A stretch of DNA of 64,000 nucleotides from Phytohabitans sp052068095 (GTDB taxonomy: Bacteria; Actinomycetota; Actinomycetes; Mycobacteriales; Micromonosporaceae): the NCBI RefSeq assembly GCF_052068095.1, contig NZ_JBQHDG010000038.1, positions 9,141 to 73,140 on the forward strand, read 5' to 3'. A model generated the notes under the pieces. It worked only from the letters and a program-made list of their open reading frames with translations. It was not told the origin of the DNA and searched no databases. The number at the start of each line of letters is the position of its first letter. The stretch's first letter is position 1. Below are positions 15,220-23,273 of this stretch, piece by piece. The position numbers were made by a program, and so were the translations under genes.

Positions 15220-16022
15220 GGGTACTGATCACGAACGACGACGGGATCGAGGCGCCGGGCATCCGCTCCCTGGCCCAGGCACTGGCCGGCGCCGGGCACG
15301 ACGTGGTGGTCGCCGCGCCGAGCCACGAAGCCAGCGGCATGAGCGCCGCCATGACGGCCGTCGAGGAGGACGGCCGCATCGTGGTGGCCACCCACGCGCT
15401 CGACGGGCTGGACGGCGTCGAGGCGTACGGGGTGGCCGGCTCCCCCGCGTTCATCGTGCTGATCGCCGCGCGCGGCGCCTTCGGACCGCCACCCGACCTT
15501 GTCTTCTCCGGCATCAACCGGGGCGCCAACGCGGGCCTCGCCGTGCTGCACTCGGGCACGGTCGGCGCCGCCTTCACCGCCGCGGCCAACGGGGCGCGCG
15601 CGATGGCCGTCTCGCTGGACGTGCTGACCGCCGGCTCGGCCTCCGCGGCGAGCGGCGGCGCGGCGGGGCTGCAACCGTCCGCCCTCGACGAGGGCCGGCA
15701 CTGGGGCACCGCCGCGGCCATCGCGGCCGACCTGCTGCCCGCGCTCAAAGACCTCCCCGACGGCGCCGTCCTCAACCTCAACGTCCCGGACCTCCCCCGC
15801 GACAAGATCAAGGGGGTACGCCCGGCGCGGCTGGCCCGCTTCGGCCAGGTGCAGATGGCGGTGGCGGAGACCGGCCGCGGATACGTGCGGACGGCGCTCG
15901 AGGAGTCCAGCGCCCGCCTGGAGGAAGGCACCGACCTCGCGCTGCTGGCGGACGGCTACGCCACGCTGACGCCGGTCCGCGCGGTGTCCGAAGTAGAGCT
16001 GAGCCTCCCCGACCCCACGTAG
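15216..16022 (+). CDS. surE: 5'/3'-nucleotidase SurE
   Basis: 268 residues from the ATG at 15216, which overlaps the kinase stop (ATGA). The SurE signature is complete: TNDDGIEAPG at 6-15 with the metal-binding Asp pair 8-9, AAPSHEASGMS at about 33-43 with the second metal ligand, FSGINRGANAG (the metal-binding Asn) and HSGTVGAAFTAA. The C-terminal half contains the swapped hairpin region. SurE hydrolyses nucleoside monophosphates and polyphosphate at stationary phase. Coupling to a PfkB kinase in one transcript is notable, though it may only reflect shared regulation. Confidence 0.93.
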   Translation: MRVLITNDDGIEAPGIRSLAQALAGAGHDVVVAAPSHEASGMSAAMTAVEEDGRIVVATHALDGLDGVEAYGVAGSPAFIVLIAARGAFGPPPDLVFSGINRGANAGLAVLHSGTVGAAFTAAANGARAMAVSLDVLTAGSASAASGGAAGLQPSALDEGRHWGTAAAIAADLLPALKDLPDGAVLNLNVPDLPRDKIKGVRPARLARFGQVQMAVAETGRGYVRTALEESSARLEEGTDLALLADGYATLTPVRAVSEVELSLPDPT

Positions 16023-16086
16023 ACCCCTTGGGTTGGGGGTCAGGGCGACGCCGTCGTCGTGTGCCTCGAGCTTGAGTTTGCCCGGG

Positions 16087-16204
16087 TCCGCGTCAGCTGC
16101 GGACCGCCGCTCCCGCCGGAGAGCGCGCGGGTCGGCGGCGAGCTGGCGCTCGCCGAGATCCCCGACCCGCGCTGCCAGGTCCGCGCCGCAAGCCCACGGG
16201 AGGC
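16087..16204. repeat. Dispersed intergenic repeat, unit D copy 1
   Basis: This part of the 589-base gap after surE matches 57042-57163 closely: CGCGTCAG, CCGCCGCTCCCGCCGGAGA, GCGCGGGTCGGCGGCGAGCT, CGCTCGCCGAGATC and CCGACCCGCGCTGCCAG occur in both, in the same order and orientation. The unit has internal dyad symmetry (GGCGAGCTGGCGCTCGCC at its centre). No coding signature. The rest of the gap (16023-16086 and 16205-16294) shows nothing I can assign. Confidence 0.85.
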
Positions 16205-16294
16205 CGGACTCCTTGTCGGAGGGGTGCCTTCGGTCGGTGCGGCTGTCGCCGCACCGGTTGTAACACTGCGTTACCAGCCCTGGGTGCGGACTTC

Positions 16295-16345
16295 GAGATC
16301 TAGGGGAGTTAGGGCTGATATAGCGCACAAACTCCCCTAGATCTC
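16295..16345. repeat. Perfect 16-bp inverted repeat, possible terminator
   Basis: GAGATCTAGGGGAGTT (16295-16310) and AACTCCCCTAGATCTC (16330-16345) are exact reverse complements around a 19-base loop, AGGGCTGATATAGCGCACA. The arms are less GC-rich than their surroundings. It lies 270 bases after surE and 260 bases before the end of the convergent kinase gene. It could end one or both transcripts, but its length and separation from the stop codons also fit an extragenic palindromic element. Confidence 0.75.
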
Positions 16346-16440
16346 AACCGTCCACGGTGCACATACCCCTCGGCCGTTACTCCTAGCGACGAATCCTGCT
16401 GTTCCCACCCTCGCCACCCGCCCAGCAACAGACACCCCGC

Positions 16441-16517
16441 AGGGGGTGACCGCGACCAACCGCGACGGGCGAGGCCGCGGGAGCAGCGGTCCGGACCACG
16501 ACGGACATCGCGGTAGC
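16441..16517. repeat. Dispersed intergenic repeat, unit A copy 1 (inverted)
   Basis: Read on the minus strand this segment gives GCTACCGCGATGTCCGTCGT, then GCTCCCGCGGCCTCGCCCGT and GGTCGCGGTCACCCCCT, which tracks 22720-22800 on the plus strand almost base for base. Copies thus occur in both orientations. It lies between surE and the Ser/Thr kinase gene, about 95 bases from the latter's stop. Confidence 0.8.
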
Positions 16518-16611
16518 CCAATCTCCGTCCTAACAGGAACTCAGAGCTAGACCGCCCCGACCCCGAAGGTCGCTAGAGAGATTCGCGTCGGGCGCGCCGC
16601 AACGACGTCTT

Positions 16612-17454
16612 CTAGTTTGGCGACGGGGTGGGGAGCATGCCCCACAGCGCGAACGCCGCGTCGCGGCTGCTCGGCCGGTCAGTCGGGCGCTTGCTCATGC
16701 ACGAGCGGCACATGTCGGCGATCTCGCGGGGCAGCCCGGCCACCGCGAGCACGGGCGTCGGCGCCAGGCGGCGGACGTGCGGCGACTCGAGCTTTCCGGG
16801 GTAGGGCGAGCGGCCGGTCACCATCTGGTAGATGAGCACGCCCAGCGCGTAGACGTCGTCGGCCGGCTGGGCCGCGCTGTTGACCGGGTGGGCGGGCACG
16901 ACGGGCCGGCGGGGGACGGTGGTACGGGTGACCCGCGGGCGGTCGTTTCGCGGGCGGTCCACTGTGGTCGCGAGGCCGAAGTCGATGATCTTCACACCGT
17001 CGCGGGTCAGCATGACGTTTTCGACGGTGAGATCGCGGTGCACGAAGCCGCGGCGATGCGTCACCGCCAGCACGTCGGCGACGGTGGCCGCGACGCGCAC
17101 GGCCTCCGCCCAGGGCAGGGGGCCGCCGGCGAGCCGGTCGGCCAGCGATACGCCGTTGAGAAGCTCCATCACCATGTACGGCGCGGAACCACCATCGGGC
17201 AACCGCATGTCGCCGAAGTCGTAGATCCGCGGCACGCTCGGATGCCGCAGCCGCTGCGTGATCAGGGCCTCACGCCGGACGTTGTCTTGCGCGCGGACGT
17301 CTTCGGCCAGCGCCGGAGACAGCACCTTGACGGCGAGTGGGCGCGGCGACACCACGTCCACTGCCTCGTATACGACCGACACGCCCCCGCGCCCGATCGG
17401 CCGCAAGACGATGTACCGCCCGACGATGGCGGTGCCCATCCGCAGCAGCGTCAC
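16612..17454 (-). CDS. Small Ser/Thr protein kinase with atypical activation segment
   Basis: 280 residues: a Hanks-type kinase domain and nothing else, with no membrane helix and no sensor domain. Glycine loop IGRGGVSVVYEA at 20-31, ATP lysine Lys43 in AVKVL, catalytic loop HRDLTVEN with Asp141, metal-binding IDFGLA with Asp158. After DFG the usual activation-loop end (GTxxYMAPE) is missing: a basic Pro-rich stretch (RTTVPRRPVVPAHPV) joins directly to DDVYALGVLIYQMVTG. Activation-loop autophosphorylation may therefore differ. Start could be the GTG at 17454 or the ATG at 17439; neither has a clear ribosome site. It lies 123 bases downstream of the STAS gene on the same strand. Confidence 0.85.
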   Translation of the reverse strand: MTLLRMGTAIVGRYIVLRPIGRGGVSVVYEAVDVVSPRPLAVKVLSPALAEDVRAQDNVRREALITQRLRHPSVPRIYDFGDMRLPDGGSAPYMVMELLNGVSLADRLAGGPLPWAEAVRVAATVADVLAVTHRRGFVHRDLTVENVMLTRDGVKIIDFGLATTVDRPRNDRPRVTRTTVPRRPVVPAHPVNSAAQPADDVYALGVLIYQMVTGRSPYPGKLESPHVRRLAPTPVLAVAGLPREIADMCRSCMSKRPTDRPSSRDAAFALWGMLPTPSPN

Positions 17455-17577
17455 GCCAACGGACTATTCCGCACATGCGGGGCGAGTTACAAGGGTCAGT
17501 TGCAAGCGACACGACATCGATGAACGTCTCGCACAGAGCGCGATTGGCCCACTACGCGCCGATGGAGAAGACCCCTG

Positions 17578-17946
17578 TCAGACGCCGGTCGACGGCACCT
17601 CTGGCGCCGGCGCCGCACCCGCGAAGTAGGGCTCGGGCGCACCGAAGAGGCCGAGCAGCCCGGTGACCCAGAGCTGGCGGTGCACGAACCGGCTCGGCTC
17701 GGTCACCAGCAGCTTGACCCCGCTCACCTCGGCGGTCTGGAACCCGGCGACCATCGCGCTGATGCCTACCGAGTCGATAAAGGTGACCAGTCTCATGTTG
17801 AGCTCGATGCGGTTGGGGCGGCTCTTGGCCAGCACCCCCGCAACCGCTTCACGCACCTCGTGCGCCGTGTCGACATCGATCTCTCCGCGCGGAGCAATCT
17901 CCACAACACCGTCGGCGGAAACCGACGTCACGATCGACAGGCTCAC
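17578..17946 (-). CDS. STAS-domain anti-sigma factor antagonist
   Basis: 122 residues from the GTG at 17946, chosen because GGAGGT lies eight to nine bases upstream. The fold is that of SpoIIAA/RsbV: an N-terminal strand pair ending GEIDVDTAHEV, a helix, then the phosphorylation loop LVTFIDSVGISAM with Ser59 in the usual place. In classical members the loop reads DSSG; here it is DSVG. The last 25 residues (APEPYFAGAAPAPEVPSTGV) are a disordered tail. Such proteins bind an anti-sigma kinase of the RsbW type when unphosphorylated. None is encoded nearby; the adjacent kinase is Hanks-type. Confidence 0.85.
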   Translation of the reverse strand: MSLSIVTSVSADGVVEIAPRGEIDVDTAHEVREAVAGVLAKSRPNRIELNMRLVTFIDSVGISAMVAGFQTAEVSGVKLLVTEPSRFVHRQLWVTGLLGLFGAPEPYFAGAAPAPEVPSTGV

Positions 17947-18333
17947 GCGAACACCTCCACCCGCCCGGAACCCAGGCGCCTCGTCAGTACGCGGGCCGCG
18001 ACCGAGCGTATTCCTCCGCCGGGTCGGCCGCCAGCCCCCGGTGGCGGCAAAGCCTCGGTCTCCCGAGACAAAGGCACCCAAACCCGGACAGCTAGCACCA
18101 TTCTTGCCCACAGCCCCACGCACGCAAACTACCCACCAGGGTACCGGTGCGCGCCACTTGAATCGCCGGTCGGCAGGGGTGAATTGAGTTGATCGCCGCA
18201 GCGTAGGGCCGCGATGGCCGCTTCGCCGCTCGCGTGTGTCCGTGAGAGACGCCATACCGCCGGTAAACCCCGCGCGCCAGCCTGATCACACCGCGTGCGC
18301 ATGCAACCGCCGCGATAAGGTACTGCCACTGAT
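17947..18333. other. Gene-free stretch between STAS and AraC genes
   Basis: About 390 bases between divergent genes. I find no convincing coding frame and no RNA gene. The only signals are the STAS ribosome site at its left end and the operator/promoter region just to its right. Confidence 0.5.
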
Positions 18334-18387
18334 GAAAGTTGCAAGTTTCTGTTGACCGGAAACTTGAGGCAGGAAAATACTCCCGGT
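18334..18387 (+). promoter_or_regulatory. Promoter and palindromic operator of shortened AraC gene
   Basis: GAAAGTTGCAAGTTTC (18334-18349) is palindromic except at the paired G positions. It is followed at once by TTGACC (18352-18357) and, 18 bases on, AATACT (18376-18381). Predicted transcription would begin at about 18388, which is the A of the ATG, so the message is probably leaderless. A site abutting the -35 box suggests repression or autoregulation. Confidence 0.5.
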
Positions 18388-19083
18388 ATGCGGGAGATCA
18401 CTGGTTGCGCATTTGCCGTCGAGCAACATGAGGCGGTCGCGGAGCCTCGCCTTGCCGTCGTCCGCTTCGGCCCCGTGGTCCCGCCGGCGATGGCGCTCCC
18501 GGCGCGGCATACCGACGCGGTCCAGGCCCCCCTCGCACCACTCACCGCCGAGGCCGACCTGAGCACCGGAGCCGGCCGCAGCCTCGCCCGGCTGCTCGCG
18601 CTCATGCGCGCCGAGATGGACGACCCCGAGGGCCTGATTTACCAGCCACTCCTGGCCGGGCGGCTGTGGCAGGCCGTGTTGAGCGGGCTGCTGACGGCCA
18701 CCGCCGACCGGCTCCGCGAAGACCGCGACCAGCGGGAGCGCGCCAGCCGGCCGCGGGCGGTCAAGCGGGCCATCGACGCGATGGAGGCCGAGCCGGACCG
18801 CGCCTTCACCGCCACCTCCCTCGCGGCGGCGGCGGGCACGAGCGTGCGCACCCTCCAGGAGGGCTTTCGGCAGCACGTCGGCCTGTCGCCGATGGCCTAC
18901 CTGCGCCGGCTACGGCTGGCGCGAGCCCACGCCGACCTGCGCGCCGCCGAGCCCGGCGAGGAGACCGTGGCCAGCGTGGCGCACCGGTGGGGCTTCGCGC
19001 ACCTGGGCCGCTTCGCGGCCGCCTACCGCGCCGAGTACGGCCGGCCGCCGGCCGACACACTGCACCACCGCGCGGCTCCCTAA
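18388..19083 (+). CDS. AraC-family regulator lacking its N-terminal sensor domain
   Basis: 231 residues from the ATG at 18388. The C-terminal hundred residues are a full HTH_18 double helix-turn-helix: TATSLAAAAGTSVRTLQEGF, then HVGLSPMAYLRRLRLARAH and the second helix pair EETVASVAHRWGFAHLGRFAAAYRAEYGRPP. Ahead of it is the helical connector found in larger family members (STGAGRSLARLLALMRAEMDD). In those relatives, about 310-330 residues long, a cupin-like ligand domain of about 100 residues precedes the connector; here only about 45 unrelated-looking residues remain. The gene is therefore a natural truncation or a decaying copy. The intact promoter in front argues that it is still expressed. 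Confidence 0.75.
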   Translation: MREITGCAFAVEQHEAVAEPRLAVVRFGPVVPPAMALPARHTDAVQAPLAPLTAEADLSTGAGRSLARLLALMRAEMDDPEGLIYQPLLAGRLWQAVLSGLLTATADRLREDRDQRERASRPRAVKRAIDAMEAEPDRAFTATSLAAAAGTSVRTLQEGFRQHVGLSPMAYLRRLRLARAHADLRAAEPGEETVASVAHRWGFAHLGRFAAAYRAEYGRPPADTLHHRAAP

Positions 19084-19090
19084 CCGGCGC

Positions 19091-19128
19091 GCCCGGCCCG
19101 GGCACCACCACGCCCGCCCGGGCCGGGC
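19091..19128. terminator. Bidirectional GC-rich hairpin
   Basis: GCCCGGCCCGGGC and GCCCGGGCCGGGC form a perfect 13-bp stem around a 12-base loop, in the short gap between the convergent AraC-type gene and the next minus-strand gene. Confidence 0.7.
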
Positions 19129-19162
19129 ACCGGCCATGCCACGGTCCGGGCGGGGCCGGGGT

Positions 19163-19450
19163 CTACTCTCCCGGGTCGCCGTGCCGCAGCAGCGCCATGT
19201 GACGCACCGATACGCCGTTGAGAGACTCGCCCGCCGCCTGTTCGCCGGCGAGCGCCCGTACGTACGCCGCTACGCGGTCGACGGCCTGGCGACCGTCGCG
19301 CAGCGTCAGCGCGAGCGGCGACTCCCAGCCGGGTGCCATGCCCAGCTGGGTCGCGTGCGCCGCGTCATAGCTGGCCAGGAACGCCACCGCCTGGTCCAAC
19401 GCGTGCGCGGCGCGGCTCAGGTCCCGCCGCACCTCGACCTCATCGATCAT
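19163..19450 (-). CDS. Hypothetical protein, four-helix-like
   Basis: 95 residues from the ATG at 19450, preferred over upstream starts because GGGGGAG lies eight bases before it. The protein is acidic and mostly helical (DEVEVRRDLSRAAHALDQAV, AVDRVAAYVRALAGEQAAG), with no signal peptide and no membrane segment. I do not recognise the family. It is divergent from the histidine kinase operon with about 220 bases between, which show no further feature I can support. Confidence 0.55.
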   Translation of the reverse strand: MIDEVEVRRDLSRAAHALDQAVAFLASYDAAHATQLGMAPGWESPLALTLRDGRQAVDRVAAYVRALAGEQAAGESLNGVSVRHMALLRHGDPGE

Positions 19451-19708
19451 GACCGACTCCCCCACTCGAGCCATGTCAGTGCCGGTCGGGTCGCGGGCTG
19501 GCAACCCGACCGGCACCCAGGGAAATACATCCGGTGCGAACCTAAGCACGCACAGTCACTCGGTCGAGCCGATACACGCGGGTCCTGTCCACATTGCGCA
19601 GCGTTAACAGCGGCGGCCAGGAAGACTTGACTACCTCCAGAGGTATAGGCGTCCTACACCCTCGGTCGGATGCCCGGACCGGGGTCCGCGCCCTATCGTC
19701 AAACCGTC

Positions 19709-21985
19709 ATGGGGGTACTGCGAAGCTGGCTGCTGCCCGCGCTGCTGGCCGCCGGCCAGGCGGCGCTGTGGCCGGGCCTCCCGCTGCTGCTCGACCGCCC
19801 CGTCGACCGGGTCGAGGTCGCCGCCGCGCTGGCCGCCACCGCACTTGCCTGCGGTGCGCTCGAATGGCGCCGGCGGTCACCGGTCGGCGCGCTGTTCGTG
19901 ATCATGCCAGCGTTGACGCTGGGTCTCCTCGCCACTCCACGCGACTCGCTCGTGGTGCTGCTGTTCGCCGACGCCATCGCGCTGTACTCGGTCGGTGCGC
20001 GCCGCCCGGCCCGGGTCACCTTCGCGGTCACGGTCGCGCTGATGGCCTGGCAGGCGACCATCGGCCTCGTTCTCTACCGAGACTTCCGTGAGTACACCGG
20101 CAACGTCGTGATCGGCATCGTCGTCTACCTGCTCGCGGCCGGTCTGGGGCGGAGCCGGCGGCGGTGGCTGGCGGCCCGCCGTGACGCCGCCGACCGCCTG
20201 GCGCTGGCCGAGGCAGACCGGCGGCAGGCATCCGTGCAGGAGCGCCAGCGTCTGGCCCGCGAGTTGCACGACGTGAGCGCACACCACCTGACGTCCATCG
20301 TGGTCACCGCCACCGCCGCGCAGCGCCTCGCCGAGCGGCGGCCCGAGCTCGCGGCCGAGGCACTGGAGTTCGCCGCCCGCACCGGGCGGGAGACCCAGTC
20401 GGCGCTGCACCGTCTGGTCGCGGTGATGCGCGGGGTCGAGCTGGACGCCGAAGTCGGCATCGGGCACCGGATCGAGGAGCTGGCGGCCGGCTTCGCGGCG
20501 CTCGGCCAGCCGATCGACACCCGGGTGAGCGCCGACCCGCTGACCGGGCCGGTGGGCGAGGCGGCGTACGGCATCGTGCGTGAGGCACTCACCAACGCGC
20601 TGCGCCACGCGCCCGGCGGCGCCGTCGAGATCGCGCTGTGCCGGCGCGACGGCGGGGTCGAGGTGATGGTGGCCAACGGCGCGGGCGCCGGACCGGCCGC
20701 CGCGGGCGGACTCGGGTCCGGGCGGGGCATCGAGGGCATGCGGGAGCGCGCGGCGTCCACCGGCGGCACACTCGAGGCCGGCCCGGCGCCGGGCGGCGGG
20801 TGGCAGGTGCGGGCGGTCCTGCCCGACTCGCCGGCATCCACGATGGATCGTTCGCTGCGCCGGATGCGGGGGCCGCGCCTGGCCGACATGGCGATCGCGC
20901 TGGCCGCGGCGGTGCTGCCGGTGGCACTGCTGCTCGTCCCCGACCCCACGATGCCCCGGGTCGGCGTGTCCGCCGCGGCGCTCGCGACGATGCTGATGGC
21001 GGCGCACGCGCTCCCGTTGCTGTGGCGCCGCCGGGCGCCCTGGCGGGTGCTCGGCGCGGTGCTGGCGACCACCGCCCTCTGGCCAGTCGTCGCCGGGCTC
21101 GAGCTGCTGCCGGAGACGGCGCTCGCCGCGCTCTTCGCGGGCATCGGCGCCGACCTCGTCGCCGTGTACGCGGTCGCCGCCTACGGCCGCCCTCGCCACC
21201 TCACCTGGCTGTCCGGTCCGCTCGCCGCCGGCGTGCAGGGCGCCGTCACCCTGCTCACGCTGGCGCTCGACGGGTCGCTGCTGGGACGGCCGCTAGAGCC
21301 GGCGACGATGCCCATCCTGCTCATCCCGACCGCCGTGCCGTACCTGCTGCTCGTCACTCCGGTGTGGACGGCCGGGTTCCTGGCCCGGTTGCGCCGCGAG
21401 GGAGTGGTCTCCCGGGAGCGGCGGGCGGTGGCGGCCTCCACGGCGGGTGCGGTCGAGCTCGCGTACGCCGAGCGGCTGCGCATCGCCGCCGGGCTGCGCG
21501 CCGCGGTGCTGCGGCACGCCACGCGGGTCACCGAGGCGGCGGAGAGCGGCCGGCTCGACGCGGTGCTGGAGTCGGCGCGGGCCGCGCTGGCCGCCATGCG
21601 CGACCTTCTCGGCGACCTGCGGGTGGACCCCGAGCGGGCACCGCAGCCGACCGCGTCCGCGATCGACGCGCTCTGCCGCGACCTGCGCGCGGCCGGGCGG
21701 CGGGTCGAGCTGCACTCGCCCGCGCCCGCTCCGGTGCTGCCGCCGGCGGTGGACGTCTCCGCGTACCGCGTGGTGGAGACGGCCCTCGGCGCGGGCGACG
21801 CCGGCCCGGCGAAGGTGACCCTCGGCTACGGCCCGGCCGATCTGCGGATCACGGTGACCGGCGTACCCTCGGCGACCGCCGGACCGGTCGCGGCCGGCCT
21901 GCGCGCCCGGGTCGCGGCGATCGGGGGACGGATGACGGTGGACCAGACGGGGACGATGGACGTATGGCTGCCGTCCCAGTCCTGA
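19709..21985 (+). CDS. Double NarL-type histidine kinase, second half degenerate
   Basis: 758 residues from the ATG at 19709; an ATG at 19670 is also possible. Residues 1-150 hold about five membrane helices, then a HisKA_3 dimerisation domain with RLARELHDVSAHH (phosphoacceptor His187) and an HATPase domain with ALTNALRH at about 293-300 and GSGRGIEGMRERA. From about residue 385 the plan repeats: five more membrane helices, then a DHp-like helix reading ERLRIAAGLRAAVLRH where the E-L-H-D phosphate acceptor box is lost, and an ATPase-like region without N or G boxes. The second half looks like a worn copy acting perhaps as sensor or pseudokinase. The response regulator overlaps its 3' end. 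Confidence 0.85.
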   Translation: MGVLRSWLLPALLAAGQAALWPGLPLLLDRPVDRVEVAAALAATALACGALEWRRRSPVGALFVIMPALTLGLLATPRDSLVVLLFADAIALYSVGARRPARVTFAVTVALMAWQATIGLVLYRDFREYTGNVVIGIVVYLLAAGLGRSRRRWLAARRDAADRLALAEADRRQASVQERQRLARELHDVSAHHLTSIVVTATAAQRLAERRPELAAEALEFAARTGRETQSALHRLVAVMRGVELDAEVGIGHRIEELAAGFAALGQPIDTRVSADPLTGPVGEAAYGIVREALTNALRHAPGGAVEIALCRRDGGVEVMVANGAGAGPAAAGGLGSGRGIEGMRERAASTGGTLEAGPAPGGGWQVRAVLPDSPASTMDRSLRRMRGPRLADMAIALAAAVLPVALLLVPDPTMPRVGVSAAALATMLMAAHALPLLWRRRAPWRVLGAVLATTALWPVVAGLELLPETALAALFAGIGADLVAVYAVAAYGRPRHLTWLSGPLAAGVQGAVTLLTLALDGSLLGRPLEPATMPILLIPTAVPYLLLVTPVWTAGFLARLRREGVVSRERRAVAASTAGAVELAYAERLRIAAGLRAAVLRHATRVTEAAESGRLDAVLESARAALAAMRDLLGDLRVDPERAPQPTASAIDALCRDLRAAGRRVELHSPAPAPVLPPAVDVSAYRVVETALGAGDAGPAKVTLGYGPADLRITVTGVPSATAGPVAAGLRARVAAIGGRMTVDQTGTMDVWLPSQS

Positions 21986-22659
21986 CCCGCGTGCTCGTCG
22001 TCGACGACCAGCCGGTCGTGCGCGCCGGGTTCGCCGCGATCCTCGACGCCGAGCCCGACCTGTCGGTGGTGGGCATGGCCGCCGACGGCGCGGCCGCGGT
22101 GGAGCTCGCCGGCAGCCTGCGGCCGGACGTGGTGGTGATGGACATCCGCATGCCGGGGATGGACGGGCTGACCGCCACCCGCCTGCTCACCGGTGCGCCG
22201 GATCCGCCGCGGGTGCTGGTGCTGACCACGTTCGACCTGGACGCCTACGTCTTCGAGGCGCTGCGCGCCGGCGCCTCCGGCTTCCTGCTCAAGGACGCCA
22301 ACCCCGACGACCTGCTCGCCGCCATCCGCGTGGTCGCGGCTGGCGACGGCATGCTCGCGCCGGCCGTCACCCGTCGCCTGATCGCCGCCTTCGCCGGCGG
22401 CACCGTCGCACCACCGGCCGACGCCGTGCCACCGCCCGGCCTCACGCCACGCGAACGCGAGGTGCTCACGCTTGTCGCGAGTGGACTGTCCAATGCGGAG
22501 ATCGGCGCACAGCTCGGCGTCGCGACCGGCACGGTCAAGACCCACGTCAACGCCCTACTCACCAAGCTGAGCGTGCGCGACCGCGTGCAGGCCACGATCC
22601 TGGCGTACGACATCGGCCTGGTGCGGCCGCGGGGCGCGGCACCGCACGGTCCACCCTGA
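21964..22659 (+). CDS. NarL/FixJ-type response regulator
   Basis: 231 residues from the ATG at 21964, overlapping the kinase gene by 22 bases. The receiver domain has the acidic pair VVDDQP, phosphoacceptor Asp60 in VVMDIRMPG, the switch Thr in LTTFD and the Lys in LLKDANPDD. A linker with APPADAVPPP leads to a LuxR-type helix-turn-helix: LTPREREVLTLVASGLSNAE followed by GVATGTVKTHVNALLTKL. It is the evident partner of the double kinase. No target genes can be named; the nearest downstream gene is on the other strand. Confidence 0.92.
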   Translation: MAAVPVLTRVLVVDDQPVVRAGFAAILDAEPDLSVVGMAADGAAAVELAGSLRPDVVVMDIRMPGMDGLTATRLLTGAPDPPRVLVLTTFDLDAYVFEALRAGASGFLLKDANPDDLLAAIRVVAAGDGMLAPAVTRRLIAAFAGGTVAPPADAVPPPGLTPREREVLTLVASGLSNAEIGAQLGVATGTVKTHVNALLTKLSVRDRVQATILAYDIGLVRPRGAAPHGPP

Positions 22660-22719
22660 CAACCCGCCGCGGCCGATCCCGCTTCACGCTCTCGCCGTCC
22701 ACCCGACGACACGGGACCT

Positions 22720-22800
22720 GAGCTACCGCGACGTCCGTCGTGGTCCATGCCGTTGCTCCCGCGGCCTCACCCGTCCGCCGCTGGTCACGCTCCCCCCAGG
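22720..22800. repeat. Dispersed intergenic repeat, unit A copy 2
   Basis: GAGCTACCGCGACGTCCGTC, then GTGGTCC, GCTCCCGCGGCCTCACCCGT and CGCTGGTCACGCTCCCCCC. It matches the reverse complement of 16441-16517 over its full length and has partial copies at 27364-27400 and 52975-53025. It lies between the 3' ends of the response regulator and a minus-strand gene. Confidence 0.8.
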
Positions 22801-22831
22801 TCGCAGCGCGCACCCTGACCGCGAAAGGTCT

Positions 22832-23140
22832 CTAGCGGAGGCCGATCGGTGCGATGCGGGCGCGCACCTCGGTGACGAGCACGCCGATGTGGCCGGCCAC
22901 CCGTGGCTGGGCGCGCACCGCCTCGTCGAGCCGGGCCCGCCATTTCGCCGCCTCCACGAACGGCCGGTCGGCCTGCGGGCCGTGCAGCAGCCGGAAGGAG
23001 TCGTGCAGTGCGTCTCCGGCCGCCGTGCCGAGCAGCCCGGCCACCTCGCGGTGCAGCCAGGGGTAGAGGGCCTCGGAGTCCAAGGCGGCGACGATGGCCG
23101 AGGCGCCGTCCCATGCCACACGCTCGGGGTGGACAACCAT
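22832..23140 (-). CDS. Hypothetical protein, 102 residues
   Basis: Starts with ATG at 23140 behind GGGAGGT, a strong ribosome site. The product is soluble and helical, with Trp-rich ends (AWDGASAIV, ALYPWLHREV) and motifs such as LLGTAAGDALHDSFRLLHGP. No recognised domain. It is divergent from the small membrane protein gene at 23274. The good ribosome site and codon use argue that it is a real gene. Confidence 0.6.
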   Translation of the reverse strand: MVVHPERVAWDGASAIVAALDSEALYPWLHREVAGLLGTAAGDALHDSFRLLHGPQADRPFVEAAKWRARLDEAVRAQPRVAGHIGVLVTEVRARIAPIGLR

Positions 23141-23273
23141 CGCTACCTCCCGCTGTCGCCGTCGACCGGTGTGCCCCGGTCACAGGGAATACCCGGACTC
23201 TACCCAGCGATACAGGACGATCTCCTTGTCCGGTATGACGATTCGCGCCTCGGCCGTTCGTACCGTCGATCGC

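Noticed and set aside
16023..16263. Small frames after surE that could be a new gene
   Set aside because: They run through repeat unit D, whose other copy at 57042 is not open in the same frame, so they are incidental.
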